Shown piece by piece: positions 16,166 through 26,283 of a stretch of DNA of 64,000 bases (the stretch's first letter is position 1; each line of letters begins with the position of its first letter). The translations under genes and the position numbers were made by a program. The notes beneath the pieces were generated by a model that saw only the letters and a program-made list of their open reading frames with translations, was not told the origin of the DNA and did no database searches. The DNA is from an uncultured Pseudomonadota bacterium (GTDB lineage: Bacteria > Pseudomonadota > Gammaproteobacteria > Steroidobacterales > Steroidobacteraceae), in assembly GCA_903832085.1 (NCBI GenBank), contig CAIKZZ010000026.1:1-64000 (forward strand), read 5' to 3'.

Positions 16166-18531
16166 TGACACGTCTGTCGCTCAAATGGCGTCTCGTGGCG
16201 TTCTTTGTAGCGCTACTGATTGTGATTGAATGTGCAACACTAATTATTGTTGATCGCACAGCGTATCGCTCTGCTTATGCTCGTGTTGAGACGGATATGC
16301 GCCAGGGACAGCAGATGGCGAACCAGCTGCTGCTCGACGATGCGCAGAACCTGCGTATCGCGGCAATCGCCATGGTCCGCGACTTCGCATTTCGTGAATC
16401 CGTGGTGGTTGGGGATCACGACACAGTCGTTTCAGTGCTCGATAACCTCGCGCGGCGTATACACGCAAGCGCTGCTCTTTTTCGTGATCTAACGGGACGT
16501 TTGACGTCCAGTAAGCCTGAGATTGAGCAACTCTTAAGCGCCAAGCTCAACGACAGCAGTGTGCTCGGTGAGGCGGCAATGGCCGAGGAGCCGCAGGTCA
16601 TCCTCGTGGGTGGACGTGCGTATCGGCTGATCGGGGTGTCGGTGCACGCACCAAACCGTCTCGGCGACGTTTTTTTGCTGTTTCCGATCGATATGGCGCT
16701 AGCCCAGCAGTTCGGGCGACTGGTCGGTGCGGAGGTGTCCTTTTATGCCGCGGGGCCTGCAGGCTATACGCTACTGACCTCGACGCTACCCGGCACTGAT
16801 GCGCAGCATATCAGCACGCTGTTAGCACAAGCCCCAGGGCTTGCCAGTGACTTGCAGGCCGAGTTGAGCGATGGCGCGCACGTCGGACGCACCTTTGCGC
16901 TTGGAGCCACTGGTGGAGATCAAGTGCGGGCAGTCCTTGACCGTCCGCTTCAACCGGAACTGGTTGGGTCGCACCGGTTGCGCATCCTGCTGATTGTGCT
17001 TGCAAGCGCAGGCACGCTGCTTTCCCTGTTCGCCAGCATTTGGATCGCGCGAGGAGTGACTCGGCCGCTCGCGCGTTTAGGTCACGCCGTCGGACTCATT
17101 GCAGCAGGCGATTACCGGCTGCCGATTGTTTTAGAAACCCAAGATGAAGTCGGTGCTGTTGCGCTCGGGCTCGAGAGTATGCGGGTCGGTATACAGGAGC
17201 GTGAGGCGCGGATTTCTGAGCTCGCCTATACGGACTCGGTTACAGGATTGGCGAACAGTAACCACTATGTCCGCGCGCTTGAGGCGCATGTGGCGTCCGC
17301 CGTAGAGCGCAGCGCAGAGTTATCGATCGCGGTGCTGAGTGTCGATCGGTTCGCACAGATTAATAGCTCCTTAGGTCACGCGACAGGCGATGCCATTGCT
17401 CGCGCGATTGGGGAGCGCTTGACCTCCCTTGTGGACTCGCATGAAGCGCTCGCTTCGTGCGCTCGCCTTGGTAGTGACGAATTTGCAGTGGTTTTTCCTG
17501 GACAGAACACTTTGCAAAGTGAACAGCTTGTCAAAAAAATCTATGCGCACTTATTGCCCCCATTTTCGTACGAGCGGCAAGCAATCGATGTGCGTGTCAC
17601 CTGTGGAGTCGCTTCGTTAAGTGAATACGCAACCACCTGGCAGGGCCTGTTGCGACATGCCTACGTGGCCTTACAAGCGGCGCAACGCGCGAAAGACATG
17701 GTCGCGGTATTTAACCCCGCCCTTGATGATAGTCAGCGCGAACACGTGTCGCTATTGGGTCAGCTACAGCGGGCATGCGAGCACAACGAGCTGATGCTGC
17801 ACTTTCAACCAAAAATCGAACTCATCACCGGGCGCGTGATTGGAGCCGAAGCGCTGTTGCGCTGGAACCATCCTGACCGTGGGCTCGTGGCACCCGATGC
17901 GTTTATCCCATTCGCTGAACAAACCGGCTACGTGACAGCGCTCACTCATTGGGTCATTGGCGAGGCGATTCGTCAGTTAACCGAATGGCAGCGCGCCGGT
18001 ATCGATCTACAAGTGGCAATCAATCTGTCGGTGCGTGACTTGGTCTCGCAACAGTTGCCTGATTACGTGGCGCGGATGGTGCAGAGCAGTGGTATCGCAG
18101 CCCAGCTTTTACGATTTGAGGTGACCGAGTCCGCTTACTTACAAGACACAGCGCGCGCGATACCTGTGTTGCATGCGCTGACCAGTGCAGGTCACCGGAT
18201 CTCGATCGACGATTATGGTACTGGATATTCTTCTTTGAGTTACTTGCGCGATCTACCGGTGGATGAGCTCAAGATTGATCGCTCATTTATCAATGGGTTT
18301 GTCAAAGAGCCTGCGCTCGGTACCATTGTGCAGTCGACGATCCAGATGGCCCACGGCTTAGGACTTAAGGTGATTGCGGAGGGAGTAGAGACCGACGCCG
18401 AGCGCCTAGCGCTGATTGAGTTGCACTGTGATGCGATGCAAGGCTACTTAGTCGCCCGCCCCATGGCCGCGGGAGTCTTTGCAGATTGGCTCAAAAGCTA
18501 CGCATTGACGAGTGAGCGCGCGCGTGCCTAA
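16165..18531 (+). CDS. Membrane GGDEF-EAL protein, probable c-di-GMP phosphodiesterase
   Basis: This 788-residue protein has an N-terminal membrane helix (about 8-30), a periplasmic sensor of the double-Cache kind to about 270, a second helix near 272-294, a HAMP segment, a GGDEF domain (about 353-505) and an EAL domain (about 525-775). The GGDEF signature reads RLGSDEF, with the second Gly replaced by Ser, so cyclase activity is doubtful. The EAL domain keeps EALLRW, NLS, EVTES, IDDYGTGYSS, ELKID and AEGVE, the set needed for hydrolysing c-di-GMP. It is translationally coupled to the cupredoxin gene, which suggests its periplasmic sensor reports on that protein or its redox partner. Confidence 0.9.
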   Translation: MTRLSLKWRLVAFFVALLIVIECATLIIVDRTAYRSAYARVETDMRQGQQMANQLLLDDAQNLRIAAIAMVRDFAFRESVVVGDHDTVVSVLDNLARRIHASAALFRDLTGRLTSSKPEIEQLLSAKLNDSSVLGEAAMAEEPQVILVGGRAYRLIGVSVHAPNRLGDVFLLFPIDMALAQQFGRLVGAEVSFYAAGPAGYTLLTSTLPGTDAQHISTLLAQAPGLASDLQAELSDGAHVGRTFALGATGGDQVRAVLDRPLQPELVGSHRLRILLIVLASAGTLLSLFASIWIARGVTRPLARLGHAVGLIAAGDYRLPIVLETQDEVGAVALGLESMRVGIQEREARISELAYTDSVTGLANSNHYVRALEAHVASAVERSAELSIAVLSVDRFAQINSSLGHATGDAIARAIGERLTSLVDSHEALASCARLGSDEFAVVFPGQNTLQSEQLVKKIYAHLLPPFSYERQAIDVRVTCGVASLSEYATTWQGLLRHAYVALQAAQRAKDMVAVFNPALDDSQREHVSLLGQLQRACEHNELMLHFQPKIELITGRVIGAEALLRWNHPDRGLVAPDAFIPFAEQTGYVTALTHWVIGEAIRQLTEWQRAGIDLQVAINLSVRDLVSQQLPDYVARMVQSSGIAAQLLRFEVTESAYLQDTARAIPVLHALTSAGHRISIDDYGTGYSSLSYLRDLPVDELKIDRSFINGFVKEPALGTIVQSTIQMAHGLGLKVIAEGVETDAERLALIELHCDAMQGYLVARPMAAGVFADWLKSYALTSERARA

Positions 18532-18592
18532 GAGCGTACGCGCGCCGCCCTCATTGTTGCCTACTGCGCTTCAGAGCGCGCCTAGTGCACCC

Positions 18593-21500
18593 CTAGTGGA
18601 CTCCTAAGCCATCGGTGGTGTGGTAATTGGGGTAGGGCGGCTTCGGGTGTGGAACCTGCGGGCTTACCGTCAGCGCCTGCATGGCCGCTGCAATCGCGGC
18701 TTCCAGTTGGGGGTCACGGCCTAACCTGACGAGGGCCGGGTCCCGCTCAACGTCGATGTCAGGCGCAATCCCTTGGTTCTCGACCTCCCATTGGCCGTCA
18801 AGTCCGTAGATCGCGCCGCTCGGTGCGGTCACTGAGCCGCCATCAATCAGTTCCGGATAGCCGCCAATACCGACAAGGCCGCCCCAGGTGCGCTTGCCAA
18901 CCAGTGGCCCGAGTCCTGCTTTTCGAAAATACCAGGGCAGTGCATCGCCACCGGAGCCGGACATTTCATTGATCAGCAATACCTTTGGTCCATAGATCGC
19001 TTGCGAGGGACTCGACCAGTCGAGCCCCTCGCGGGTCGTGACTTTACTCATCAACGGCCGGCGTAGTAAGTCCACAATGTAGTCCGCGATCTGACCGCCT
19101 TCGTTGTAGCGCTCGTCTAAAATCAGTGCCTCTTTACCCACCTGCGGAAAGAAGTAGCGATTAAACGACGTGTAGCCACCGCCACCGGTGTTAGGGACAT
19201 AGGCATACGCGACGCGACCACCTGTGGCCTCGTCCACGCGACGCCGATTCGCCTCGATCCACGCACGATTTCTAAGTGCGGTTTCACTCGCGAGCGGCAC
19301 GACAGTGACGTCGCGGGCATTTTTTCCATCCGCTGTGGCGCCTACACGTATCACGGTCTGACGGTTGGCAGTGCCTTCTAGCGCACCATAGACGCTCTGC
19401 GCTGCTGTCAGTTCGCGGCCGTTGATGGCTAGTAGATAATCACCCGCATGGACATTCACGCCAGGTGGTGTCAGTGGGGCTTGTAGTTCGGGGTTCCAGT
19501 TCTCCCCATCGTACACGCGCGCAAACCGGTAACGGCCATTTTCGAGCCGATAGTCTGCGCCTAACAGGCCGCCCTTGACGCGCTCAACGACGGGCCCGTC
19601 ACCACCATTGACGAACATATGGCCAATGGTCAGCTCACCGAGTGCTTCGTTCAGCAGATAGGTCAGTTCATCACGCGAGGCCAGTTCAGACAGATACGGC
19701 CGGTATTTTTCAGCTGCTTTGGCAAGATCAAGGCCATGATGGTTCGGGTCATAGAGGAAATCGCGCTCAATGCGCCAAGTCTCCGCGTAGATCTGTCGCC
19801 AGACAGCACGTGGATCGACATAGGTCTCCCAGCCATCGAGCTTTAAAGGCCCGAAGCCAGGTTTAGGCGCGCCATTCGCTGTCTCATCGGTGGCAGCAAC
19901 CGTCCACGCGTCGGCGCGCTTATACAAGAGCTTGAGCCCGTCGCGTGAGACGGTGTAATCGCTGACGTTCTCCAAGAGCTTGTCGAGCTTCTTTTTTGAG
20001 ACTTCAAATCGCCACACGCTTACCAACGGCTCGCTCGCTGCATCGGCGCTTTGAACCTCAGGCGCTTCACCAAGCAGCAACACACCGGTTTTTGGGCTGG
20101 TCAGTGCGGTGTAATTGCGCGCGGGAATCGGCAGGCTGAGAATGCGCTGCGCCATACCCTCAAGATCAACAGTCACGCTGACAGGACTTGCCTTTGCAGC
20201 ATCGGGGCTTTGGCAATTGGGGCAGGGCTTCGCTGTGCTCGTCACGGTCTTTGGTGCGGGCTCTTCATCGCTAGGCGGCGCCAGTGGCGAGGGCGCGTCT
20301 TTTGCCAGCACAGCCACATACACGCTACGGGTGACGCGGTGCTCGTTGCTCGACATGTCGAGACCTTGCACGGTCAGACCCACGTTGGTTGAGGCGGTGA
20401 AATACAGCAGCTTGCCGTTGATATCAAACGCGGGGTAGCGCACATCACTCATGCCATCACTGAGCATGTGTGCGCTGTGGGTTTGCAGGCTGTAAACAAA
20501 CATTGCCGATAGTCCACTGGCAAGTTGCTTGCTATAGCCCAGCCATTTGCTATCAGGGGACCAGGTGGGGTCAAAATGGGGGCGTCCAAAACTTGCGTAG
20601 CTGGTGGTGTCGACATGCGTAGTCCGCTGATCTGACAATGTGACGTACCACAGGTTCAGCTTCTTATCCGTGTAGGCGATCCGGGTGCCGTCTGGCGACC
20701 AGACGGGCTCGTAGTAATACGAGGGCTTCGCATCAAGTCGGATGTGGCGTATCTCACCGAGTCCATCTTGGCGGCGCAGACACAGCTCGTACTCGCCCGA
20801 CTCATCAGAAAAATACGCGATCAAGGTGCCATCGGGTGACCAGGATGGATCGCGATCCGCAATGGCCGTACTGCGGGTGAGGTTACGGATATCACCTTGC
20901 TCGGTGGGCACGGTGTAGATATCGCCGCGCACTTCAAACACAGCGCGGGCGCCAGTGGGGGAGAGCCCGAAATTTCGAATCTGCGCCGCGTTCACCTTCG
21001 CATAATGTGGCCGGACCTGCGGCAAGTCGCCGTGAATACTGATCGTCACGTTACGCGCGGTGTGTGTAGCGGTGTCATAGAGCTTGATCGCCCCAAACTG
21101 CTCGATGACCACCGCATCTGGCGCGGCACTAATGGACTTAAAGTCGAGGCCATCGCTGTGCAGCGCCTCCTTCACAACGCCGGTGGTGGTGTCATACACA
21201 AATAGGCTCACGGGACCGGCGCGGTCCGATAAAAAATACACGCTCTGACCAACCCAGATCGGGTGATGATCGTTCGAATTCTCACGCGGGATTGCTTTGA
21301 TGCTGGAGTCCTTCAGATCCATGATCCACACCGGAGTCGTTTGGCCGCCGCGGTAGCGCTTCCACGCCTCTTGCCACTTCGCATGGGGCACATACGCAAT
21401 GTGGGTGCCGTCGGGCGACAGACTCGCCTCTGTCGCCGAAGGAACGGGCAGAGGCTCAGGAAAACCGCCCGTTGTGCTGACGGTATAAAGCTGACTCTCG

Positions 21501-21907
21501 TCGTGATAAAAGCTGTTAGCAGCTGAGGAGTACAGCACCCGCTGCCCATCGGGGCTCCAGCCACGCACGGACTCGTCTGCCGGATGAAAGGTTAGGCGCC
21601 GGGGCACACCGCCGGTCACAGGCACCACGAAGACATCACGGTTGCCGTCGTATTCGCCGGTGAATGCGACCGTACTGCCATCAGGCGAAATGGCAGGGAG
21701 TGACTCACTGCCATTGCCAGCCGTTAGGCGAGTTGCCTCACCGCCCGTGCGCGGTACTATCCACAGGTCGCTGGCGTAGTTAAAGACCAAATGGGTCCGG
21801 TTTGCGGTGGGGTAGCGCAGTAAGAGCGGGCCTTGATCGGCCGATCCTGTCTGAGACGCCGTCGTCAAAGCGACTGCCGCCAGTACTAAAAACCAATCGC
21901 GCGCCAT
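18593..21907 (-). CDS. Tricorn-type protease (beta-propeller/PDZ/S41)
   Basis: From ATG 21907 (GGGAG seven bases upstream) the product has 1104 residues, beginning with a signal peptide (MARDWFLVLAAVALTTASQT). The N-terminal half is propeller repeats with many SPDGxxIAY motifs, followed by a Pro-rich linker with CPNC, a PDZ domain (GDYLLAINGREL) and a C-terminal S41 peptidase domain. The nucleophile Ser is in NEMSGSGGDA and the acidic residue probably in WEVENQG. In archaeal Tricorn a Ser-His pair precedes the PDZ domain; here that site reads IGHM, so the His is kept but the Ser is Gly. The signal peptide puts it in the periplasm, unlike the cytosolic archaeal enzyme. Likely role: degradation of peptides. 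Confidence 0.85.
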   Translation of the reverse strand: MARDWFLVLAAVALTTASQTGSADQGPLLLRYPTANRTHLVFNYASDLWIVPRTGGEATRLTAGNGSESLPAISPDGSTVAFTGEYDGNRDVFVVPVTGGVPRRLTFHPADESVRGWSPDGQRVLYSSAANSFYHDESQLYTVSTTGGFPEPLPVPSATEASLSPDGTHIAYVPHAKWQEAWKRYRGGQTTPVWIMDLKDSSIKAIPRENSNDHHPIWVGQSVYFLSDRAGPVSLFVYDTTTGVVKEALHSDGLDFKSISAAPDAVVIEQFGAIKLYDTATHTARNVTISIHGDLPQVRPHYAKVNAAQIRNFGLSPTGARAVFEVRGDIYTVPTEQGDIRNLTRSTAIADRDPSWSPDGTLIAYFSDESGEYELCLRRQDGLGEIRHIRLDAKPSYYYEPVWSPDGTRIAYTDKKLNLWYVTLSDQRTTHVDTTSYASFGRPHFDPTWSPDSKWLGYSKQLASGLSAMFVYSLQTHSAHMLSDGMSDVRYPAFDINGKLLYFTASTNVGLTVQGLDMSSNEHRVTRSVYVAVLAKDAPSPLAPPSDEEPAPKTVTSTAKPCPNCQSPDAAKASPVSVTVDLEGMAQRILSLPIPARNYTALTSPKTGVLLLGEAPEVQSADAASEPLVSVWRFEVSKKKLDKLLENVSDYTVSRDGLKLLYKRADAWTVAATDETANGAPKPGFGPLKLDGWETYVDPRAVWRQIYAETWRIERDFLYDPNHHGLDLAKAAEKYRPYLSELASRDELTYLLNEALGELTIGHMFVNGGDGPVVERVKGGLLGADYRLENGRYRFARVYDGENWNPELQAPLTPPGVNVHAGDYLLAINGRELTAAQSVYGALEGTANRQTVIRVGATADGKNARDVTVVPLASETALRNRAWIEANRRRVDEATGGRVAYAYVPNTGGGGYTSFNRYFFPQVGKEALILDERYNEGGQIADYIVDLLRRPLMSKVTTREGLDWSSPSQAIYGPKVLLINEMSGSGGDALPWYFRKAGLGPLVGKRTWGGLVGIGGYPELIDGGSVTAPSGAIYGLDGQWEVENQGIAPDIDVERDPALVRLGRDPQLEAAIAAAMQALTVSPQVPHPKPPYPNYHTTDGLGVH

Positions 21908-22104
21908 GGTCGTCTCCCACGTGAGTGTAGACACGAAGGCTAGCATGCACGACACCGCTCGCGCTGCGGTCTGTGTGGCCTAATTACGCGTCGGTCAGTA
22001 ACTCACGCGATCGTCGAATGCCTTTTGTTGTCTGCGCGCGCATCCGCTACACTTTAACCCCCGACAGCAGTTGACGCTGTTGCTTCATAGAGACTGACCC
22101 GAGC

Positions 22105-25005
22105 ATGAGCTCAAGCCTGAAGGATCAATTAGCGGCGTCCGGCTTGTCAGCCGGCAATGGTGCATACGTCGATAGCCTCTACGAGCAGTTTTTAGCAAAT
22201 CCCGATGCGGTTTCATCTGCATGGCGGTTGGTGTTTCGCGACCTAGCAGGGGGCGGGCCGCCGGATGTGCCGCACGCACCCGTACGCGAGGAGCTTGCCA
22301 CGCGCGCGTATGGAACGCCGCGCCGTGATGCGCCGCTGAGCAGTGGCGCCCAAACCGAAGCGGTGGCGAAGCAAGGTGCGGTCTCGCGCATGGTGCAGGT
22401 GTACTCTAATCGTGGCCACCTAGTGGCCAACATCGATCCTTTGGGGCTTGCGGATCGTCCGACACCACGTGTATTGCAACTCAATTATTTTGGACTGTCC
22501 GAGCAAGACTACGACACGGAATTTTTTACCGGGGCGAAGAGTGCGGCAATCGCGCCACGCATGAAGTTGCGCGATATTGTTGCGCAATTAAAGTTTATAT
22601 ACTGCGGCACGATCGGCGCTGAATTTGCGCATGTCTCAGATAGTGACGAGCGGTTGTGGTTGCAAAAGACCTTTCAAGACCGTCGCCTGGAACACCGCTT
22701 CACGGTCGCAGAGCGACGCAATCTTCTGTGGCAACTCACTGCAGCAGAAGGTTTAGAGCGCTACCTCCACACAAAATACGTCGGTCAAAAACGCTTCTCA
22801 CTGGAAGGCGGCGATTCGCTGATCGCGATGCTGGATGATTTGATCCAGTATGGCGGTGGTCAGGCAGTGGAGGAGTGCATCATCGGGATGGCGCACCGTG
22901 GCCGCTTGAACGTCCTGGTGAACTTGCTCGGCAAAGCCCCGTCACAACTGTTCTCGGAATTTGAGGGCAACTACGATATCGCGCATCTGCGCGGCTCGGG
23001 CGACGTGAAGTATCACAAAGGCTTCTCAGCGGATTTGCGGACGTCTCACGGCAATGTCCACGTCGCACTCGCCTTCAACCCCTCACATCTTGAGATTGTT
23101 AATCCTGTTGTTGAAGGGTCGTGCCGGTCACGACTTGATCGACGGGGCGATACAGTGGGTAGCAGCGTGCTGCCGGTACTGGTGCATGGCGACGCCGCGT
23201 TCGCGGGCCAAGGCGTGGTCATGGAGACCTTGCAGCTTAGTCAGGCGCGTGGCTTTTACACGGGTGGCACGGTGCACTTGGTGATAAATAACCAAGTGGG
23301 CTTCACGACGTCCGATCCGCGCGACGCGCGCTCGACGCTGTATTGTTCGGATGTGGCGAAGATCGTTGAGGCGCCTATCTTCCACGTCAATGGCGACGAT
23401 CCAGAAGCGTGCGTGTTTGTTACTCGCTTGGCGCTCGATTACCGCCGGACCTTCCACAAGGACGTGGTGATCGACCTCGTGTGTTACCGGCGGCACGGCC
23501 ATAACGAAGCGGATGAACCCGCAGCGACGCAGCCGGTGATGTATCAGACCATACGCCAGCATCCAACGACACGTCAGCTGTATGCGCAGCGACTCGTGAC
23601 TGAGGGGGTGTTGAGCGCCGACGATGCCACGCGGATGGTTGAGGAGTATCGTGACGGGCTAGACCAAGGCAAGCCGCAGGCGCGGGCGGCGCTGGGCATG
23701 ATTGGTAACCAGTACACCGTCGACTGGTCACGACACCTATCGGCAGACCCGCGTGAGGTGGTCCCCACCGGCGTACCCGTCACGCAATTGAAAGAGTTAG
23801 GCGCACGCCTGGTCGCGATACCGGCTGACTTTAGTTTGCATCCGCGGGTCGCCAAGATTTACGAGGAGCGCGCGCAGATGCTTGCTGGCAGTGCGCTGCT
23901 TGATTGGGGCGCGGCCGAGACACTCGCCTACGCCTCGTTAGTCGATCAAGGCTACGCGATTCGCTTAACCGGACAAGATAGCGGGCGCGGTACGTTTTTT
24001 CACCGGCATGTCGTGCTGCACGACCAGAACTCGGATCGGGTGCACACGCCGCTTGCGACCATGACGCGAGAAGCGAAGTTTCGGGTCACAGATTCGGTCC
24101 TCTCGGAGGAGGCTGTGCTCGGTTTTGAGTATGGCTACTCAACAACAACACCCGACACGCTCGTGATTTGGGAGGGTCAGTTCGGCGATTTTGCCAACGG
24201 CGCTCAGGTGGTGATTGATCAGTTCATCAGCTCTGGCGAGTCGAAGTGGGGTCGCGTGTCGGGACTGACGCTGCTATTGCCTCATGGGTACGAGGGGCAA
24301 GGTCCGGAGCATTCCTCGGCTCGACTCGAGCGGTTTCTACAACTGTGTGCGGAGTTCAATATGCAGGTGTGCGTGCCCTCAACGCCTGCCCAAATGTTCC
24401 ACATGGTGCGCCGCCAAATGGTGCGCGCGCTGCGTAAGCCACTGGTCGTCATGACGCCGAAGAGTCTGCTGCGCCATAAAATGGCAGTCTCGTCCTTAGA
24501 GGATTTGGCCAAAGGCAGTTTCTTAACGGTCATTGATGAGACCGACGCGTTGGCAAGTGATGGCGTGCGCCGCATTGTTTTCTGTAGCGGCAAGGTGTAC
24601 TACGATTTACTTGAGCAACGCCGGGCCAGTGCAATCAATGATGTCGCGTTGGTGAGACTGGAGCAGTTATACCCATTCCCAGCGGATGAGTATGCAGCCG
24701 TTCTCGCTCGGTACCCCAATGGGCGCGAGATTGTCTGGTGTCAGGAAGAGCCACAAAATCAGGGTGCGTGGTACCAGATTCGCCATCGTTTGCAGGAGCG
24801 GCTCTCACGGGCTGACGTGCTGTACTACGCCGGGCGCGCTGGTGCTGCAGCCCCGGCAGCTGGAATTTACAAGTTGCATGTAGAGCAGCAGCAGGCGCTA
24901 GTGAATGCTGCCTTGCGTGGAGTAGGGGTTGAGGATCCGGTGCGTGGCACCGTGACGTTGACGAGTGCGGATACCACGAACGCCACTGTTAGGAAAAAGT
25001 CATGA
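22105..25005 (+). CDS. sucA: 2-oxoglutarate dehydrogenase E1
   Basis: A 966-residue thiamine-diphosphate enzyme that decarboxylates 2-oxoglutarate and transfers the succinyl group to the E2 lipoyl arm. Family hallmarks are [23 protein letters not shown], the TPP-binding region [14 protein letters not shown] with NNQVGFTT, and the late [21 protein letters not shown]. The N-terminal peptide ([14 protein letters not shown]-like) that contacts E2 is present. It is slightly longer than the ~933-residue E. coli protein. It is the first gene of sucA-sucB-lpd; its last codons overlap the sucB start (ATGA), indicating translational coupling. Confidence 0.97.
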   Translation: MSSSLKDQLAASGLSAGNGAYVDSLYEQFLANPDAVSSAWRLVFRDLAGGGPPDVPHAPVREELATRAYGTPRRDAPLSSGAQTEAVAKQGAVSRMVQVYSNRGHLVANIDPLGLADRPTPRVLQLNYFGLSEQDYDTEFFTGAKSAAIAPRMKLRDIVAQLKFIYCGTIGAEFAHVSDSDERLWLQKTFQDRRLEHRFTVAERRNLLWQLTAAEGLERYLHTKYVGQKRFSLEGGDSLIAMLDDLIQYGGGQAVEECIIGMAHRGRLNVLVNLLGKAPSQLFSEFEGNYDIAHLRGSGDVKYHKGFSADLRTSHGNVHVALAFNPSHLEIVNPVVEGSCRSRLDRRGDTVGSSVLPVLVHGDAAFAGQGVVMETLQLSQARGFYTGGTVHLVINNQVGFTTSDPRDARSTLYCSDVAKIVEAPIFHVNGDDPEACVFVTRLALDYRRTFHKDVVIDLVCYRRHGHNEADEPAATQPVMYQTIRQHPTTRQLYAQRLVTEGVLSADDATRMVEEYRDGLDQGKPQARAALGMIGNQYTVDWSRHLSADPREVVPTGVPVTQLKELGARLVAIPADFSLHPRVAKIYEERAQMLAGSALLDWGAAETLAYASLVDQGYAIRLTGQDSGRGTFFHRHVVLHDQNSDRVHTPLATMTREAKFRVTDSVLSEEAVLGFEYGYSTTTPDTLVIWEGQFGDFANGAQVVIDQFISSGESKWGRVSGLTLLLPHGYEGQGPEHSSARLERFLQLCAEFNMQVCVPSTPAQMFHMVRRQMVRALRKPLVVMTPKSLLRHKMAVSSLEDLAKGSFLTVIDETDALASDGVRRIVFCSGKVYYDLLEQRRASAINDVALVRLEQLYPFPADEYAAVLARYPNGREIVWCQEEPQNQGAWYQIRHRLQERLSRADVLYYAGRAGAAAPAAGIYKLHVEQQQALVNAALRGVGVEDPVRGTVTLTSADTTNATVRKKS

Positions 25006-26246
25006 CGATCGAAGTGCGTGTACCACAGCTTCCTGAATCTGTCGCCGATGCAACCTTGGTTGCCTGGCATAAGAAACCGGGCGATAGCGTACGGCGTGAC
25101 GAGAATCTCGCGGATCTGGAGACCGACAAAGTCGTACTTGAGGTGCCAGCACCCGCGGATGGGATTTTGCGGGAGCTATCAGCAGCCACGGGCGCTGTCG
25201 TCACGAGCGGCGTGTTGCTCGCGTTGATTGATGAAGGCGCCATCACGTCGAGCAGTGCTAAAGGGGTGAGTGCGAGTGACTCGCCGAGCAGTGAGGCGGC
25301 AATGACCTCTACAGCAGACGCGAGTGATGGCACGGCGAGTACCAAGGTAGCGCCCGCTGCACGTCGCATGCTCGATGAGAAAAAAATGAGCACCAGCGAT
25401 GTCAGTGGCTCGGGCCGTGATGGCCGGGTCAGTAAGCAAGATGTCGTGCGGGCATTAAGCGCCAAGCCCACAGCAGCGGCGCGCGCCGCAAGCACCCCAA
25501 GCACCCCAAGCACCCCAAGCACCCCCCCTAGCACAGGCGGTCATGGTCGCACTGAGCAGCGCGTGCCGATGACGCGGCTGCGTGCGCGTATTGCGGCGCG
25601 CCTCGTTGAGGCGCAGGCGACTCAGGCCTTGCTGACGACGTTTAACGAAGTGGATATGACGTCCCTGAATGCCGCTCGAGGTCAGTACAAAGACCGCTTT
25701 GAGAAAGCTCATGGCGTGCGCTTGGGCTTTATGTCCTTTTTCGTGAAAGCGACTGTCGAAGCGTTACGCAAGTTTCCGGTCATCAATGCCTATGTCGATG
25801 GCACCGACGTGGTGTATCACGATTATTATGATATCGGCGTGGCGGTGTCCACGGATCGCGGCCTGATCGTGCCGATCCTGCGTGATGCGGATGCATTGAG
25901 TTATGCCGATGTAGAGCGGGCAGTGACTGGTTTTGCGACCAAAGCCCGGGAAGGCACGATTACGCTTGAGGACTTAACGGGCGGTACATTTTCCATTACC
26001 AACGGCGGCGTGTTTGGCTCGCTCATGTCGACGCCGATCGTGAATGCGCCGCAAAGCGCGATCCTTGGCATGCATAAGGTGCAGGATCGCGCCGTGGTGG
26101 TTGCAGGCCAGGTCGTCGTGCGACCGATGATGTATTTGGCCCTGACCTATGATCATCGAATCATTGATGGACGTGAAGCGGTACAGTTTTTGGTGACGAT
26201 CAAGGAATGCTTGGAAGATCCTGCTCGTTTACTGTTGCAACTTTAA
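25002..26246 (+). CDS. sucB: Dihydrolipoyl succinyltransferase (E2)
   Basis: A 414-residue core subunit of the 2-oxoglutarate dehydrogenase complex. One lipoyl domain (about 1-76) has the acceptor Lys43 in ETDKVVLEV; then a flexible linker, a peripheral-subunit-binding domain ([22 protein letters not shown]), a second linker made of STP repeats, and the catalytic domain with [16 protein letters not shown], which contains the active-site His and Asp. The second linker is encoded by a 9-bp tandem repeat (25491-25526). Between sucA and lpd. Confidence 0.97.
   Translation: MTIEVRVPQLPESVADATLVAWHKKPGDSVRRDENLADLETDKVVLEVPAPADGILRELSAATGAVVTSGVLLALIDEGAITSSSAKGVSASDSPSSEAAMTSTADASDGTASTKVAPAARRMLDEKKMSTSDVSGSGRDGRVSKQDVVRALSAKPTAAARAASTPSTPSTPSTPPSTGGHGRTEQRVPMTRLRARIAARLVEAQATQALLTTFNEVDMTSLNAARGQYKDRFEKAHGVRLGFMSFFVKATVEALRKFPVINAYVDGTDVVYHDYYDIGVAVSTDRGLIVPILRDADALSYADVERAVTGFATKAREGTITLEDLTGGTFSITNGGVFGSLMSTPIVNAPQSAILGMHKVQDRAVVVAGQVVVRPMMYLALTYDHRIIDGREAVQFLVTIKECLEDPARLLLQL
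25491..25526 (+). repeat. 9-bp tandem repeat coding STP linker in sucB
   Basis: Three identical AGCACCCCA units (25491-25499, 25500-25508, 25509-25517) and a fourth altered copy encode Ser-Thr-Pro. Copy-number change would alter linker length without breaking the frame. Confidence 0.85.
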
Positions 26247-26283
26247 GGTGCAACCCCCTCTGTAGATTGAAGGACGCGCAGTC

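Noticed and set aside
24989-25534. Minus-strand frame within sucB with LGVLGVLG repeats
   Set aside because: It is the shadow of the STP-repeat linker and lipoyl domain of sucB.
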